This document shows, piece after piece, positions 1 through 8,036 of a stretch of DNA of 64,000 nucleotides; position 1 is the first letter of the stretch; every line of letters begins with the position of its first letter. The translations under genes were made by a program, and so were the position numbers. Under the pieces are notes generated by a model that was given only the letters and a program-made list of their open reading frames with translations, had not been told where the DNA came from and ran no database searches. Source of the DNA: JACVRW01 sp963751105 (GTDB lineage Bacteria > Actinomycetota > Thermoleophilia > Solirubrobacterales > Thermoleophilaceae); the NCBI GenBank assembly GCA_963751105.1, contig CAVVTG010000001.1:310001-374000 (forward strand). The letters run 5' to 3'.

Positions 1-368
1 GGGATGAAGATGAAGAAGTTCGTGGGGGCGCGGGCGCGGAACTCGTAGCGCACGAGCGCCAGCGCGGTGATCGTGCCGAGGATGGTGGCCACCACGGTCG
101 AGAAGACCGCGATCTGAATCGAGTTGGAGAGGGCATCACCGATGCCCGGCACGCCGAACGGGTCGGTCCAGGCCTCGAGCGAGAACTCCTGCCAGATGAA
201 GTTGAAGCGCCCCCGCGGGTTGTTGAACGAGAAGGCGATGATCAGGAAGATCGGCAGCAGCAGGTAGAGCAGGCCCAGGCCGGCGTAGGCGTTGAGCAGC
301 CAGTCGAGCGCCCGGCGGCCCAGGCCGATCCGACCGCGGGCAGGAGCGGTGGCAGTACTGGCTTCCAT
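1..368 (-). CDS. ABC transporter permease, PotC-type (partial, 3' end beyond window)
   Basis: Inner-membrane permease subunit of a polyamine-type ABC importer. The first 122 codons are visible on the minus strand. After a short basic N-terminus there is a hydrophobic segment (about residues 27-47), then a periplasmic stretch with the PotC-typical SFNNP and a second membrane segment starting near residue 85. The ATG at 368 lies directly after the TAG stop of the upstream permease (369-371), so the two are translated as an operon. It is the last visible gene of the order ATPase, binding protein, permease, permease. The C-terminus, including the EAA loop that contacts the ATPase, is outside the window. 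Family assignment is secure; polyamine specificity is inferred from the neighbours. Confidence 0.9.
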   Translation of the reverse strand, partial: MEASTATAPARGRIGLGRRALDWLLNAYAGLGLLYLLLPIFLIIAFSFNNPRGRFNFIWQEFSLEAWTDPFGVPGIGDALSNSIQIAVFSTVVATILGTITALALVRYEFRARAPTNFFIFI

Positions 369-1241
369 CTAGCGCGCCTCGCCCTCGCTGCCGAGCAGCG
401 CCTCGGTGCCGGCGATGCGGGCCCAGATCACGACGATGACCAGCATGAACGCCATCAGCAGGAACGACAGCGCCGCGGCGGTCGGGTAGTCGGCCACCTC
501 CAGGTAGCGCGACTGGATCACGTTGCCGATCATGAACTGGTTCGGCGTGCCCAGCAGCTCGGCGTTGATGAAGTCACCGGCAGCCGGGATGAAGGTGAGC
601 AGCGAGCCGGCCACCACGCCCGGCATCGACAGCGGCAGGGTCACGCGCAGGAAGACGTCGCGCCGCTTGCCGTAGAGGTCGTAGCCGGCCTCCAGCAGGC
701 GCGAATCGATCCGCTCGAGCGAGGCGTAGAGCGGCAGGATCATGAAGGGCAGGAAGTTGTAGGTGATCCCGGCCACCACCGCGACGGTGGTGTCGAGCAG
801 GCGTCCGTTCTCCGACAGGAGCCCGATCGTCCTCAGGCCTTCGACGATGAAGCCCGAGTCGGAGAGGATCGTCTGCCACGACAGCGTGCGGATCAGGTAG
901 GTGATGAAGAACGGCGCGATCACCGCCAGCAGCAGAGCGTTGCGGTAGCGGCCGCCGCGGAAGGCGATCACGTAGGCCAGCGGATAGCCGATCAGCAGGG
1001 CGAGCACGGTGGCCAGCCCGGCGTACTCGAAGGAGCGCAGGAACTGCTCGCTGTAGTCGGACAGCGCCTCGGTGTAGTTCGAGAACTCCCAGGTGAGCGC
1101 GAAGCCGGTGTCGATCGTGCCCGTCTTCAGCGACTCCAGCGCCATGATGAACAGCGGGACCGCGAAGAAGACCGCGAGGAATCCCAGACCCGGCAACAGG
1201 AGCAGGTAGGGCAGACCCGCCTTTCTGAGCCGGGCGGACAC
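369..1241 (-). CDS. ABC transporter permease, PotB-type
   Basis: Inner-membrane permease partner of the PotC-type subunit; 290 residues, the usual PotB length. The N-terminal membrane segment (about residues 10-33) is followed by further hydrophobic segments. The cytoplasmic EAA-type loop reads EAGYDLYG followed about ten residues later by LPLSMPGV, the site that docks on the ATPase. The GTG start at 1241 is 16 nt downstream of the stop of the binding-protein gene. The gene lies between binding protein and second permease in a four-gene operon on the minus strand. Transport of putrescine/spermidine-like compounds is inferred from the catabolic genes divergent from the operon; other compounds are handled by the same family. 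Confidence 0.92.
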   Translation of the reverse strand: MSARLRKAGLPYLLLLPGLGFLAVFFAVPLFIMALESLKTGTIDTGFALTWEFSNYTEALSDYSEQFLRSFEYAGLATVLALLIGYPLAYVIAFRGGRYRNALLLAVIAPFFITYLIRTLSWQTILSDSGFIVEGLRTIGLLSENGRLLDTTVAVVAGITYNFLPFMILPLYASLERIDSRLLEAGYDLYGKRRDVFLRVTLPLSMPGVVAGSLLTFIPAAGDFINAELLGTPNQFMIGNVIQSRYLEVADYPTAAALSFLLMAFMLVIVVIWARIAGTEALLGSEGEAR

Positions 1242-1257
1242 GTCGGTGGGCGCCGCT

Positions 1258-2475
1258 CTAGGCGCCGATCACCTTCTGGAAGGCGTCGTCGAGCTCGGCC
1301 TCTTCCTCGGGCTTGAGCTGCCTGAAGATGAACGCGTCGGCGAGCGTCTGCTCGTCGGGGAAGATCAGCTGGTTCTGGCCGAGCGCCGGATCGCGCTTGG
1401 TGAGGATCTCCTGAACGCCCTTCACCGGACAGATGTAGTTCACGTACTCGGCGATGTCGGCCTGCACCTCGGGCTGGTAGACGAAGTCGATCATCTTCTG
1501 GGCCGTGTAGGCCGCCGGCGCGCCCACGGGGATCTGCATGTTGTCGGTCCAGAGGTGCACCCCGGACTCGGGCGAAACGAACTGGATGTTCGGGTTGTCG
1601 GCCTGCAACTGCACCGAGTCTCCCGACCAGCCGACGATCACCCAGGAGTCGCCCGTGGTGAGGTCCTTGGTGAACTCGTTACCGGTGAAGCCGCGGATCT
1701 GGCCGGAGTCGGCCCCCTCGCCGATCTTCTCCACCGCCGCCAGGAACTCGTCGAGGCTCGCCTTCTCGGGGTCGGCCCCCATCGACGCTGCCACGAGGCC
1801 CACGCTGTCGCGCATCTCCGTGAGCATCGTGACCTTGCCCTTGTAGTCCGGGTCGAACAGGTCGTCGATCGACTTCGGCTCGCGCTTGACCTTGTCCTTG
1901 CGGTAGACGATGCCGGTGAGGCCCGACTGCCAGGGCGCCGAGAAGTCACGGGTGGGGTCGAAGGGCGGGGACTTGAGGCGATCGATGACGTTCTTGTTGA
2001 ACGTCGCGAGCTCGGCCTTGTCGAACTTCTGCACGTAGCCGAGGCGGATCATGCGGGCCGCCATCCAGTCGGTGACCACGTGGATGTCGCGGCCACCCGA
2101 GTCGCCCTGGTCGTACTGCTGACGGACCTTGCCGAAGAACTCGGTGTTGTCGTTGATCTCCTCGACGTACTTGGTCTTGGTGCCGTACTCCTGCTCGAAC
2201 TCCTTGAGCGTCCCCCGGTCCTCCTCGATGTAGAGGGGCCAGTTGGCGAAGTACAGGGAGTCGGAGATCTTCTCCTTGGCGATCGTCTTCTGCTCGTCGG
2301 AGTCCGACGATCCGCCGCCTCCGCCGGGGTCGTCGGTCCCGCAGGCGGCCAGGTAGGCCATAGCCGAGACGCTCAGAGCCCCGGCCGCGCCGCGCTTCAT
2401 GAGGCGCCTGCGAGTGAGCGGGTCCCTGAGCAGCCGCTCGAAGTGCCGGTCCAGATCGTCGTCGATGGGGCTCAC
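1258..2475 (-). CDS. Polyamine-type ABC transporter substrate-binding protein (PotD-like, Tat/lipoprotein signal)
   Basis: Extracytoplasmic solute receptor of the PotD family, about 405 residues from the GTG at 2475. The long N-terminal extension of the open frame is rejected: this GTG overlaps the TGA of the ATPase gene (GTGA) and has the purine-rich GAGAGAGGAA stretch upstream. The N-terminus has a twin-arginine motif (TRRRLMKR, about residues 19-26) and a lipobox YLAAC, so it is probably exported folded by Tat and lipid-anchored. The mature part has the YFANWPLYI-type strand and the WSGD/VSPE segments usual for spermidine/putrescine receptors. The actual ligand is unknown; divergent aminotransferase and aldehyde dehydrogenase genes favour a diamine. 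Confidence 0.9.
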   Translation of the reverse strand: MSPIDDDLDRHFERLLRDPLTRRRLMKRGAAGALSVSAMAYLAACGTDDPGGGGGSSDSDEQKTIAKEKISDSLYFANWPLYIEEDRGTLKEFEQEYGTKTKYVEEINDNTEFFGKVRQQYDQGDSGGRDIHVVTDWMAARMIRLGYVQKFDKAELATFNKNVIDRLKSPPFDPTRDFSAPWQSGLTGIVYRKDKVKREPKSIDDLFDPDYKGKVTMLTEMRDSVGLVAASMGADPEKASLDEFLAAVEKIGEGADSGQIRGFTGNEFTKDLTTGDSWVIVGWSGDSVQLQADNPNIQFVSPESGVHLWTDNMQIPVGAPAAYTAQKMIDFVYQPEVQADIAEYVNYICPVKGVQEILTKRDPALGQNQLIFPDEQTLADAFIFRQLKPEEEAELDDAFQKVIGA

Positions 2476-3656
2476 GCCGTTGATTCCTCTCTCTGGGATG
2501 GGTCTGCTGCTGCGGTCTCGGGCTCCGCTCCTCCGACCGCGTCTCTGACTATGTGGATGTTCTCGCTGGCCCACGAGAGGCGGGCCGTCTCCCCGGCGCC
2601 GGGCAGGTCGTGGCGAGCCTGCGCGTCCGCGTTCGGCACCAGCACGGTCATGCGGGTGCCGTCCTCGAGCAACACCACCATCTGCGTGGCCGTGCCCATG
2701 TACAAGGAGCTCTCCACGCGGCCTTCGACGCTCGCGCCGTCGCCTGAGGACTCACCGGCCGCGGTGAGCGACAGCTTCTCGGGGCGGACCACCGCGTGCA
2801 CCCGCTCCCGGGCCGTCGCGCCGGCCGAGGATCGCGTGGTCACGGTGGGCCCGGCGTCGAGCTTGAGCTCGGCTCCGCCGCCGTTGGCCGACACCACCTC
2901 GCCGGGCATCAGGTTGGACACGCCGATGAAGCCGGCTACGAAGGTCGTGCCCGGGCGCTCGTAGACGGTCTCGGGATCGGCCACCTGCTCCACGACACCG
3001 CGGTTCATCACCGCGATGCGGTCCGACATCGTGAGCGCCTCCTCCTGGTCGTGCGTCACGTAGACGAAGGTGATGCCGACATCGCGCTGGATGCGCTTGA
3101 GCTCCACCTGCAGCTGCTTGCGCAGCTTGAGGTCGAGCGCGCCGAGCGGCTCGTCGAGGAGGAGCACCGCGGGCCGGTTCACGAGCGCCCGGGCGAGGGC
3201 CACGCGCTGCTGCTGGCCGCCCGACAGCTGCGCGGGCCGGCGCTTGGCCTCGGCGGACAGCCCCACCCGATCGAGCTCCTCGGCCACCCGGCGCTTGACC
3301 TCGTCGCGATCGACGCGCTTGCGCTCGAGCCCGAAGGCCACGTTCTTCTCCACGGAGCGGTGCGGAAACAGTGCGTAGCTCTGGAAGACGGTGTTGGTGG
3401 GACGCTTGAACGCCGGCCGGTTGGTCACGTCCTCGCCGTCGAGCAGCACCCGCCCTTCCGAGGGCTCCTCGAAGCCGGCGACCATGCGCAGCGTGGTGGT
3501 CTTGCCGCAGCCCGAGGGGCCGAGCATGGTGAAGAACTCGCCGCGCGGGATGTCGAGCTCCATCGCCTGCACGGCGGTGAACTCTCCGAAGCGTTTCGTG
3601 ACATGGTCGAGCCGAACGCTGGGCGCACCGCCATCCCCTTGGCCCCCCTGGCTCAT
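2472..3656 (-). CDS. Polyamine-type ABC transporter ATP-binding protein (PotA-like)
   Basis: Cytoplasmic ATPase subunit. It has the Walker A GPSGCGKTT, the Q-loop VFQSYALFPH, the signature LSGGQQQR, the Walker B VLLLDEPLGALD and the switch THDQEEA, followed by a C-terminal TOBE/OB-type regulatory domain (about residues 250-360). The open frame extends upstream to 3719, but ATG 3656 is preferred because the protein then starts where PotA homologs do. A good promoter (TTGCGG, 17 nt, TAAGTT) ends only 10 nt upstream, implying a nearly leaderless message. It is the first gene of the four-gene operon, and its stop overlaps the start of the binding-protein gene by 4 nt. Confidence 0.92.
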   Translation of the reverse strand: MSQGGQGDGGAPSVRLDHVTKRFGEFTAVQAMELDIPRGEFFTMLGPSGCGKTTTLRMVAGFEEPSEGRVLLDGEDVTNRPAFKRPTNTVFQSYALFPHRSVEKNVAFGLERKRVDRDEVKRRVAEELDRVGLSAEAKRRPAQLSGGQQQRVALARALVNRPAVLLLDEPLGALDLKLRKQLQVELKRIQRDVGITFVYVTHDQEEALTMSDRIAVMNRGVVEQVADPETVYERPGTTFVAGFIGVSNLMPGEVVSANGGGAELKLDAGPTVTTRSSAGATARERVHAVVRPEKLSLTAAGESSGDGASVEGRVESSLYMGTATQMVVLLEDGTRMTVLVPNADAQARHDLPGAGETARLSWASENIHIVRDAVGGAEPETAAADPSQREESTA

Positions 3657-3666
3657 GCTGGTGCGC

Positions 3667-3695
3667 AACTTATGGCCGAAACGGTACAACCGCAA
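3667..3695 (-). promoter_or_regulatory. Promoter of the pot-type operon
   Basis: On the minus strand the -35 TTGCGG (3695-3690) and -10 TAAGTT (3672-3667) are 17 nt apart. The ATG of the ATPase gene follows 10 nt after the -10, so the transcript should start about 3-5 nt before the ATG, leaving no room for a Shine-Dalgarno site. Assignment is by consensus only. Confidence 0.5.
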
Positions 3696-3776
3696 GTGGC
3701 GGGTTGACGAAAACACCACGGCTTAATTGTCCATAACGTCTAACGCGCTACTCCGCCGTTTTGCCCTTCCGAGCCC

Positions 3777-3805
3777 TTGCCGCTTGCCGTAACCGCCGAT
3801 ACCGT
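3777..3805 (+). promoter_or_regulatory. Candidate promoter of the aminotransferase operon
   Basis: TTGCCG (3777-3782), a 17-nt spacer and TACCGT (3800-3805) lie about 45 nt upstream of the GTG at 3850. The start is preceded by a strong ribosome binding site (GGTGAGGAG). The element faces away from the transporter promoter, so the 190-nt gap is a divergent control region and the natural target for the PucR-type regulator encoded downstream. Confidence 0.4.
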
Positions 3806-3849
3806 TGTCCAGAGTGTCTAGTCGCATTCGAAGGTGAGGAGAGAGCAAA

Positions 3850-5253
3850 GTGGCAACACCGACGCCCGAGGCGGTCTTCGATACCACAGCCGAAGCTCCG
3901 AGCGAGCTCCAGGAAAAGGCCCGCAGGCACCTGTGGATGCACTTCACCCGCATGGGGGCCTACGACGACGGCCACGAGATCCCCATCATCACCCGCGGCG
4001 ACGGCTGCTACGTCTACGACGAGCACGACAAGCGCTATCTCGACGGCCTGTCGGCGCTCTTCTGCGTGAACGCCGGCCACGGCCGGACGGAGATCGGCGA
4101 CGCCGCGGCGGCCCAGGTCAGGGAGCTCGGCTTCTACACCAACTGGAGCTACGCCCACCCGGTGGCCATCGAGCTCGCCTCGCGCATCGCCGGGCTGGCT
4201 CCCGGTGACCTCAACCGCGTGTTCTTCACCTCCGGCGGATCCGAGGCCGTGGAGTCGGCGTGGAAGCTCTCGCGCCAGTACCACAAGCTCAGCGGCAACC
4301 CGCTGAAGACGAAGATCATCTCGCGCGACACGGCCTACCACGGCACCACCTTCGGCGCGCTCTCCATCACGGGCATCACTCCGCTGCGCACCGTGTTCGA
4401 GCCGCTCGTGCCCGGCGCGCACCACGTGCCCAACACCAACAGCTACCGCTGGCCCGAGGAGCGCGATCCGCTCTGGGCGGCGAACGCCATCGAGGAGATG
4501 ATCGAGTTCCAGGGTCCTGAGACCGTGGCGGCGGTCATCCTCGAGCCGGTGCAGAACTCCGGCGGCTGCTTCGTTCCCCAGGACGGCTACTGGCAGCGCG
4601 TGCGCGAGATCTGCGACGAGCACAACGTCCTGCTGATCTCCGACGAGGTCATCTGCTCCTGGGGCCGGCTAGGCCACTACTTCGGCTGCGAGCGCTTCGA
4701 CGTGCTGCCGGACATGATCACCACGGCCAAGGGGCTCACCTCGGCCTACGCGGCGATGGGCGCAGTGATCGTCTCGGACAAGGTCTCCGAGCCGTTCATG
4801 CACGACACGAAGTCCTTCAACCACGGCATCACCTTCGGCGGCCACCCGGTGTCCGCCGCGATGGCCATGGCCAACCTCGACATCTTCGAGCGCGAGGACC
4901 TGTGCGGCCACGTGCGCTCGAAGGAGGGCGAGTTCCGCCAGATGCTCGAGGGGCTGCGCGAGGACCTGCCGATCGTGGGCGACGTGCGCGGGGCGGGTTT
5001 CTTCCAGGCGCTCGAGCTGGTCAAGGACAAGGAGACCAAGGAGAGCTTCGACGACCAGGAGTCGGAGGAGCTGTTGCGCGGCTTCATGTCGGGCGAGCTG
5101 TTCCGCCAGGGTCTCATCTGCCGTGCGGACGACCGCGGCGACCCCGTGGTCCAGCTCTCACCGCCGCTGATCGCCGACACCGAGCAGTTCGAGGAGATCG
5201 ACCGCGTGTTGCGCTCGGTGCTCTCCCAGGCCTGGGACCGGATCAGTAGCTGA
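3850..5253 (+). CDS. Class III (omega) aminotransferase, probable diamine-pyruvate type
   Basis: PLP-dependent aminotransferase of the AGAT/fold-type I class III group, 467 residues. The PLP lysine is K294 in TTAKG, and the ring-nitrogen aspartate is D265 in ISDEVICSWGR; the TSGGSEAVE and YHGTT segments are family hallmarks. The GTG start at 3850 is supported by GGTGAGGAG just upstream. Relatives include putrescine-pyruvate and beta-alanine/GABA-pyruvate aminotransferases. The neighbouring alanine dehydrogenase and aldehyde dehydrogenase fit an enzyme that moves an amine onto pyruvate, giving alanine and an aldehyde. The substrate (putrescine, GABA or another amine) is inferred from context only. 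Confidence 0.9.
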   Translation: MATPTPEAVFDTTAEAPSELQEKARRHLWMHFTRMGAYDDGHEIPIITRGDGCYVYDEHDKRYLDGLSALFCVNAGHGRTEIGDAAAAQVRELGFYTNWSYAHPVAIELASRIAGLAPGDLNRVFFTSGGSEAVESAWKLSRQYHKLSGNPLKTKIISRDTAYHGTTFGALSITGITPLRTVFEPLVPGAHHVPNTNSYRWPEERDPLWAANAIEEMIEFQGPETVAAVILEPVQNSGGCFVPQDGYWQRVREICDEHNVLLISDEVICSWGRLGHYFGCERFDVLPDMITTAKGLTSAYAAMGAVIVSDKVSEPFMHDTKSFNHGITFGGHPVSAAMAMANLDIFEREDLCGHVRSKEGEFRQMLEGLREDLPIVGDVRGAGFFQALELVKDKETKESFDDQESEELLRGFMSGELFRQGLICRADDRGDPVVQLSPPLIADTEQFEEIDRVLRSVLSQAWDRISS

Positions 5254-5287
5254 GCGCCAGGCCGGCGGACCAGGCCGGGGCTGACCG

Positions 5288-6880
5288 ATGTTGACCGTCC
5301 GGGGCCTCGTGACCGAGATGGCCCTCGAGCTGGCCGCCGGCGAGGACAACGCCGACGCGCCCGTGCGCTGGGTGCACATCTCGGAGCTGCCGGACCCCAC
5401 GCCCTGGCTGTCCGGCGGCGAGCTGCTGCTCACCACCGGGATCCAGCTCGACAGCGAGCAGCGTCAGCGCGAGTTCGTGCGGCTGCTCGCCGACCGCCAC
5501 CTCGCCGGCCTCGGGTTCGGCACCGGCTTCGACCACTCCGAGCTGCCGGCGGCGGTGGTGGACGAGGCGCAGAGCCTCGGCTTCCCGTTGTTCGAGATCC
5601 CCTACGAGCTGCCGTTCATCGCCCTCACCGAGAAGGCGTTCACCCGCCTGGTCAACGAGCAGTACGAGGTTCTCCAGCGCGGCATTGCGATCCACAAGCG
5701 GCTCGAGCGGCTCGTGCTCGAGGAGAGCGGGCTGGACGAGCTCGTCCGCGCGCTGACGGCGGCCATCGGCGGCGCGGTGAGCGTCCTTTCGGCCCGGGGC
5801 GAGACGATCTCCTCGAAGGTGTTTCGCCGCCAGGTGCCCGAGGCGGCTATGCGGCAGGTCGGGAGCGAGGTGAGCCGCCGCTCGACCGCGCTCAGCAGCA
5901 CCGCCGCCTCGAGCCGCCCGGGTGATGACGCAGAGTTCGCTCCAGAGCATCCCGAGCTGGCCGGCCGCGCGCTGGTGCTCCCGGTCTCGATCCGCGGCCG
6001 CGGCGCCCCCCAGGCCTGGCTGGTGGCCACTCGCGACGCGGGCGGAATCGGCGATTTCGAGCGACTGATTCTCCAGCAGGCGGTCACGGTCGTCGCGCTC
6101 GAGCTGATGCGCCAGCGCGCGATGCGCGACACCGAGCGCCGGCTGGCCGGAGACGTGCTCGCCGAGGCCCTCACCGGGCGGCTGTCGGAGGCGGAGCTTG
6201 CTCTACGGCTGCGGCCCTTCGGCCTGGGAGAGCAGGCCGCGGTGCTGGTGTTCGCGGGCCCCGACGGCGGCCCGGCCACGGCCGCCGAGGGCGACCTCGA
6301 CCGCTTCCTCGCCGACTCGGGCACAGGCGCCCTCGTCGCCGCTCGTGAGCGGCTGCTGTGCGCCGTGGTGGACGTCCGGGACGATGCCGATCCGGTGGAG
6401 CTGGCCACTCGAGCGCGCGACGCGCTGGTGCCCGAGCACGGCGAGCTGCGAGCGGCGGCGTCGCGGGCCGCGCCGGTGGGCTCGCTGCGGCGGACCTTTC
6501 ACGAGGCGCGCTGTGCACTCGAGGCGGCCGAGCTCACCAACGGCTCGGCGCCGGCGGTTGCGTCCTACCGCGACCTCGGCGCCTTCCAGCTGCTGCTCTC
6601 GCTGCAGGACGACGAGGCCCTGCGGCTCTACTGCGAGAGCGTGCTCGGCCCGCTCGAGGATGCCAGCGGCGAGTACGGCGACGAGCTGATCCGCTCGCTG
6701 GAAGCCTTCATCGAGCAGAACGGGCAGTGGGAGAAGGCGGCGCGCGAGCTCTACTGCCACAGGCATACGCTGCGCTATCGGATAAGGAGAGTCGAGCAGC
6801 TCACCGGGCGAGACCTGTCGAGCGCGCGCGACCGCATCGAGTTCTGGCTGGCCCTGCGCGCCCGCGAACTGGTTGATTAG
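5288..6880 (+). CDS. PucR/CdaR-family transcriptional regulator
   Basis: Regulator of 530 residues. An N-terminal PucR ligand/purine-catabolism-type domain (about residues 1-120, with the ISELPDPTPWL and GGELLLTTG motifs) is followed by a middle GAF-like CdaR region. The C-terminal PucR helix-turn-helix (about residues 470-525) contains the typical CHRHTLRYRIRRVEQLTG. It begins 34 nt after the aminotransferase stop and precedes alanine dehydrogenase, so it is embedded in the operon it probably controls, including the divergent transporter. PucR proteins respond to nitrogen compounds such as purines, GABA or polyamines; the ligand here is not known. Confidence 0.9.
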   Translation: MLTVRGLVTEMALELAAGEDNADAPVRWVHISELPDPTPWLSGGELLLTTGIQLDSEQRQREFVRLLADRHLAGLGFGTGFDHSELPAAVVDEAQSLGFPLFEIPYELPFIALTEKAFTRLVNEQYEVLQRGIAIHKRLERLVLEESGLDELVRALTAAIGGAVSVLSARGETISSKVFRRQVPEAAMRQVGSEVSRRSTALSSTAASSRPGDDAEFAPEHPELAGRALVLPVSIRGRGAPQAWLVATRDAGGIGDFERLILQQAVTVVALELMRQRAMRDTERRLAGDVLAEALTGRLSEAELALRLRPFGLGEQAAVLVFAGPDGGPATAAEGDLDRFLADSGTGALVAARERLLCAVVDVRDDADPVELATRARDALVPEHGELRAAASRAAPVGSLRRTFHEARCALEAAELTNGSAPAVASYRDLGAFQLLLSLQDDEALRLYCESVLGPLEDASGEYGDELIRSLEAFIEQNGQWEKAARELYCHRHTLRYRIRRVEQLTGRDLSSARDRIEFWLALRARELVD

Positions 6881-6897
6881 GGGAGGAAAGTGACGCC

Positions 6898-8022
6898 ATG
6901 AAGGTCGGAGTTCCGACGGAGATCAAGACCGACGAGTACCGCGTGTCGCTCACGCCGGCCGGCGTGCGCGAGCTGACCGACCGCGGGCACGAGGTGCTGG
7001 TGCAGGCGGGGGCCGGCCTGGGATCGACGATCCCGGACGCGGAGTACGAGGCGCAGGGAGCGCGGCTGTTGCCGGACGCGACGTCGGTGTTCGACGAGGC
7101 GGAGCTGGTGCTGGGGGTCAAGGAGCCCCAGCCGGTGGAGGTGTCGATGCTGCGGCCGGGTCAGACGCTGTTCACGTATTTGCATCTGGCCCCCGATCCC
7201 GAGCTCACGCGAGGGCTGGTGGAGTCGGGCGCGACCTGCGTGGCCTACGAGACGGTGGAGGACGCCGAGGGCCGCTTGCCGCTGCTGGCGCCGATGTCGG
7301 AGGTGGCGGGCAAGATCGCCACCCAGGCGGGCGCGTTCTTTCTCGAGCGGCCACTGGGCGGCCGCGGGGTTCTGCTGGGAGGGGTGCCGGGGGTCGCGGC
7401 GGCCACGGTGATGGTGATCGGCGGCGGGGTGGTGGGCCAGAACGCGGCCTTCATCGCGATCGGCATGGAGGCCGACGTGTTCGTCTATGACCGCTCGATC
7501 GATCGCTTGCGCGAGCTCGACGTGGCCTTCGGCGGCCGGGCCTCGACGGTCTACTCGTCGACGCTCTCGATCGAGCACATGCTGCCGCGCGCCGATCTGG
7601 TGATCGGCGCGGTGCTGGTGCACGGCGCCAAGGCCCCCTACGTGATCAAGCGCGACCAGCTGGCGCTGATGAAGGAGCGCGCCGTGCTGGTGGACGTGTC
7701 GATCGACCAGGGCGGCTGTTTCGAGACCTCCAAGCCCACCACGCACTCCGACCCGGTGTACGAGGTCGACGGCGTGACCCACTACTGCGTGGCCAACATG
7801 CCCGGCGCGGTGCCGGTGACCTCCACCTTCGCGCTGACCAACGCCACCCTGCCCTACGTGGTCGCGGTGGCCGACAAGGGCCTGGAGGGCGCCATCGAGC
7901 GCATGCCCGGCCTCAGGCCGGGCGTCAACGTGGCCGCCGGCAAGGTCACCCACCCGGCCGTGGCGGAAGGCACCGGCCTCGAGTACACCCCCGTCGAAGA
8001 CGTGCTCCAAGTCGCCGCCTAG
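6898..8022 (+). CDS. ald: Alanine dehydrogenase
   Basis: NAD-dependent L-alanine dehydrogenase (alanine to pyruvate plus ammonium), 374 residues, the standard length. Catalytic and substrate residues fall at the canonical positions: R15 (DEYR), K75 (LGVKEP) and H96 (YLHLA). A Rossmann motif (VIGGGVVGQNAA) follows in the middle, and the NMPGAVP motif is present near the C-terminus. The ATG at 6898 has a strong GGAGGAAAG site upstream. Between an aminotransferase and an aldehyde dehydrogenase, its likely task is regeneration of pyruvate from the alanine produced by transamination, releasing ammonium. Confidence 0.97.
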   Translation: MKVGVPTEIKTDEYRVSLTPAGVRELTDRGHEVLVQAGAGLGSTIPDAEYEAQGARLLPDATSVFDEAELVLGVKEPQPVEVSMLRPGQTLFTYLHLAPDPELTRGLVESGATCVAYETVEDAEGRLPLLAPMSEVAGKIATQAGAFFLERPLGGRGVLLGGVPGVAAATVMVIGGGVVGQNAAFIAIGMEADVFVYDRSIDRLRELDVAFGGRASTVYSSTLSIEHMLPRADLVIGAVLVHGAKAPYVIKRDQLALMKERAVLVDVSIDQGGCFETSKPTTHSDPVYEVDGVTHYCVANMPGAVPVTSTFALTNATLPYVVAVADKGLEGAIERMPGLRPGVNVAAGKVTHPAVAEGTGLEYTPVEDVLQVAA

Positions 8023-8036
8023 AAAGGGATCCCACC

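Noticed and set aside
1246..2964. 572-codon open frame on the plus strand
   Set aside because: It lies antisense to the PotD/PotA-type genes, which have full domain matches; its protein is Leu/Arg/His-rich shadow sequence typical of GC-rich DNA.
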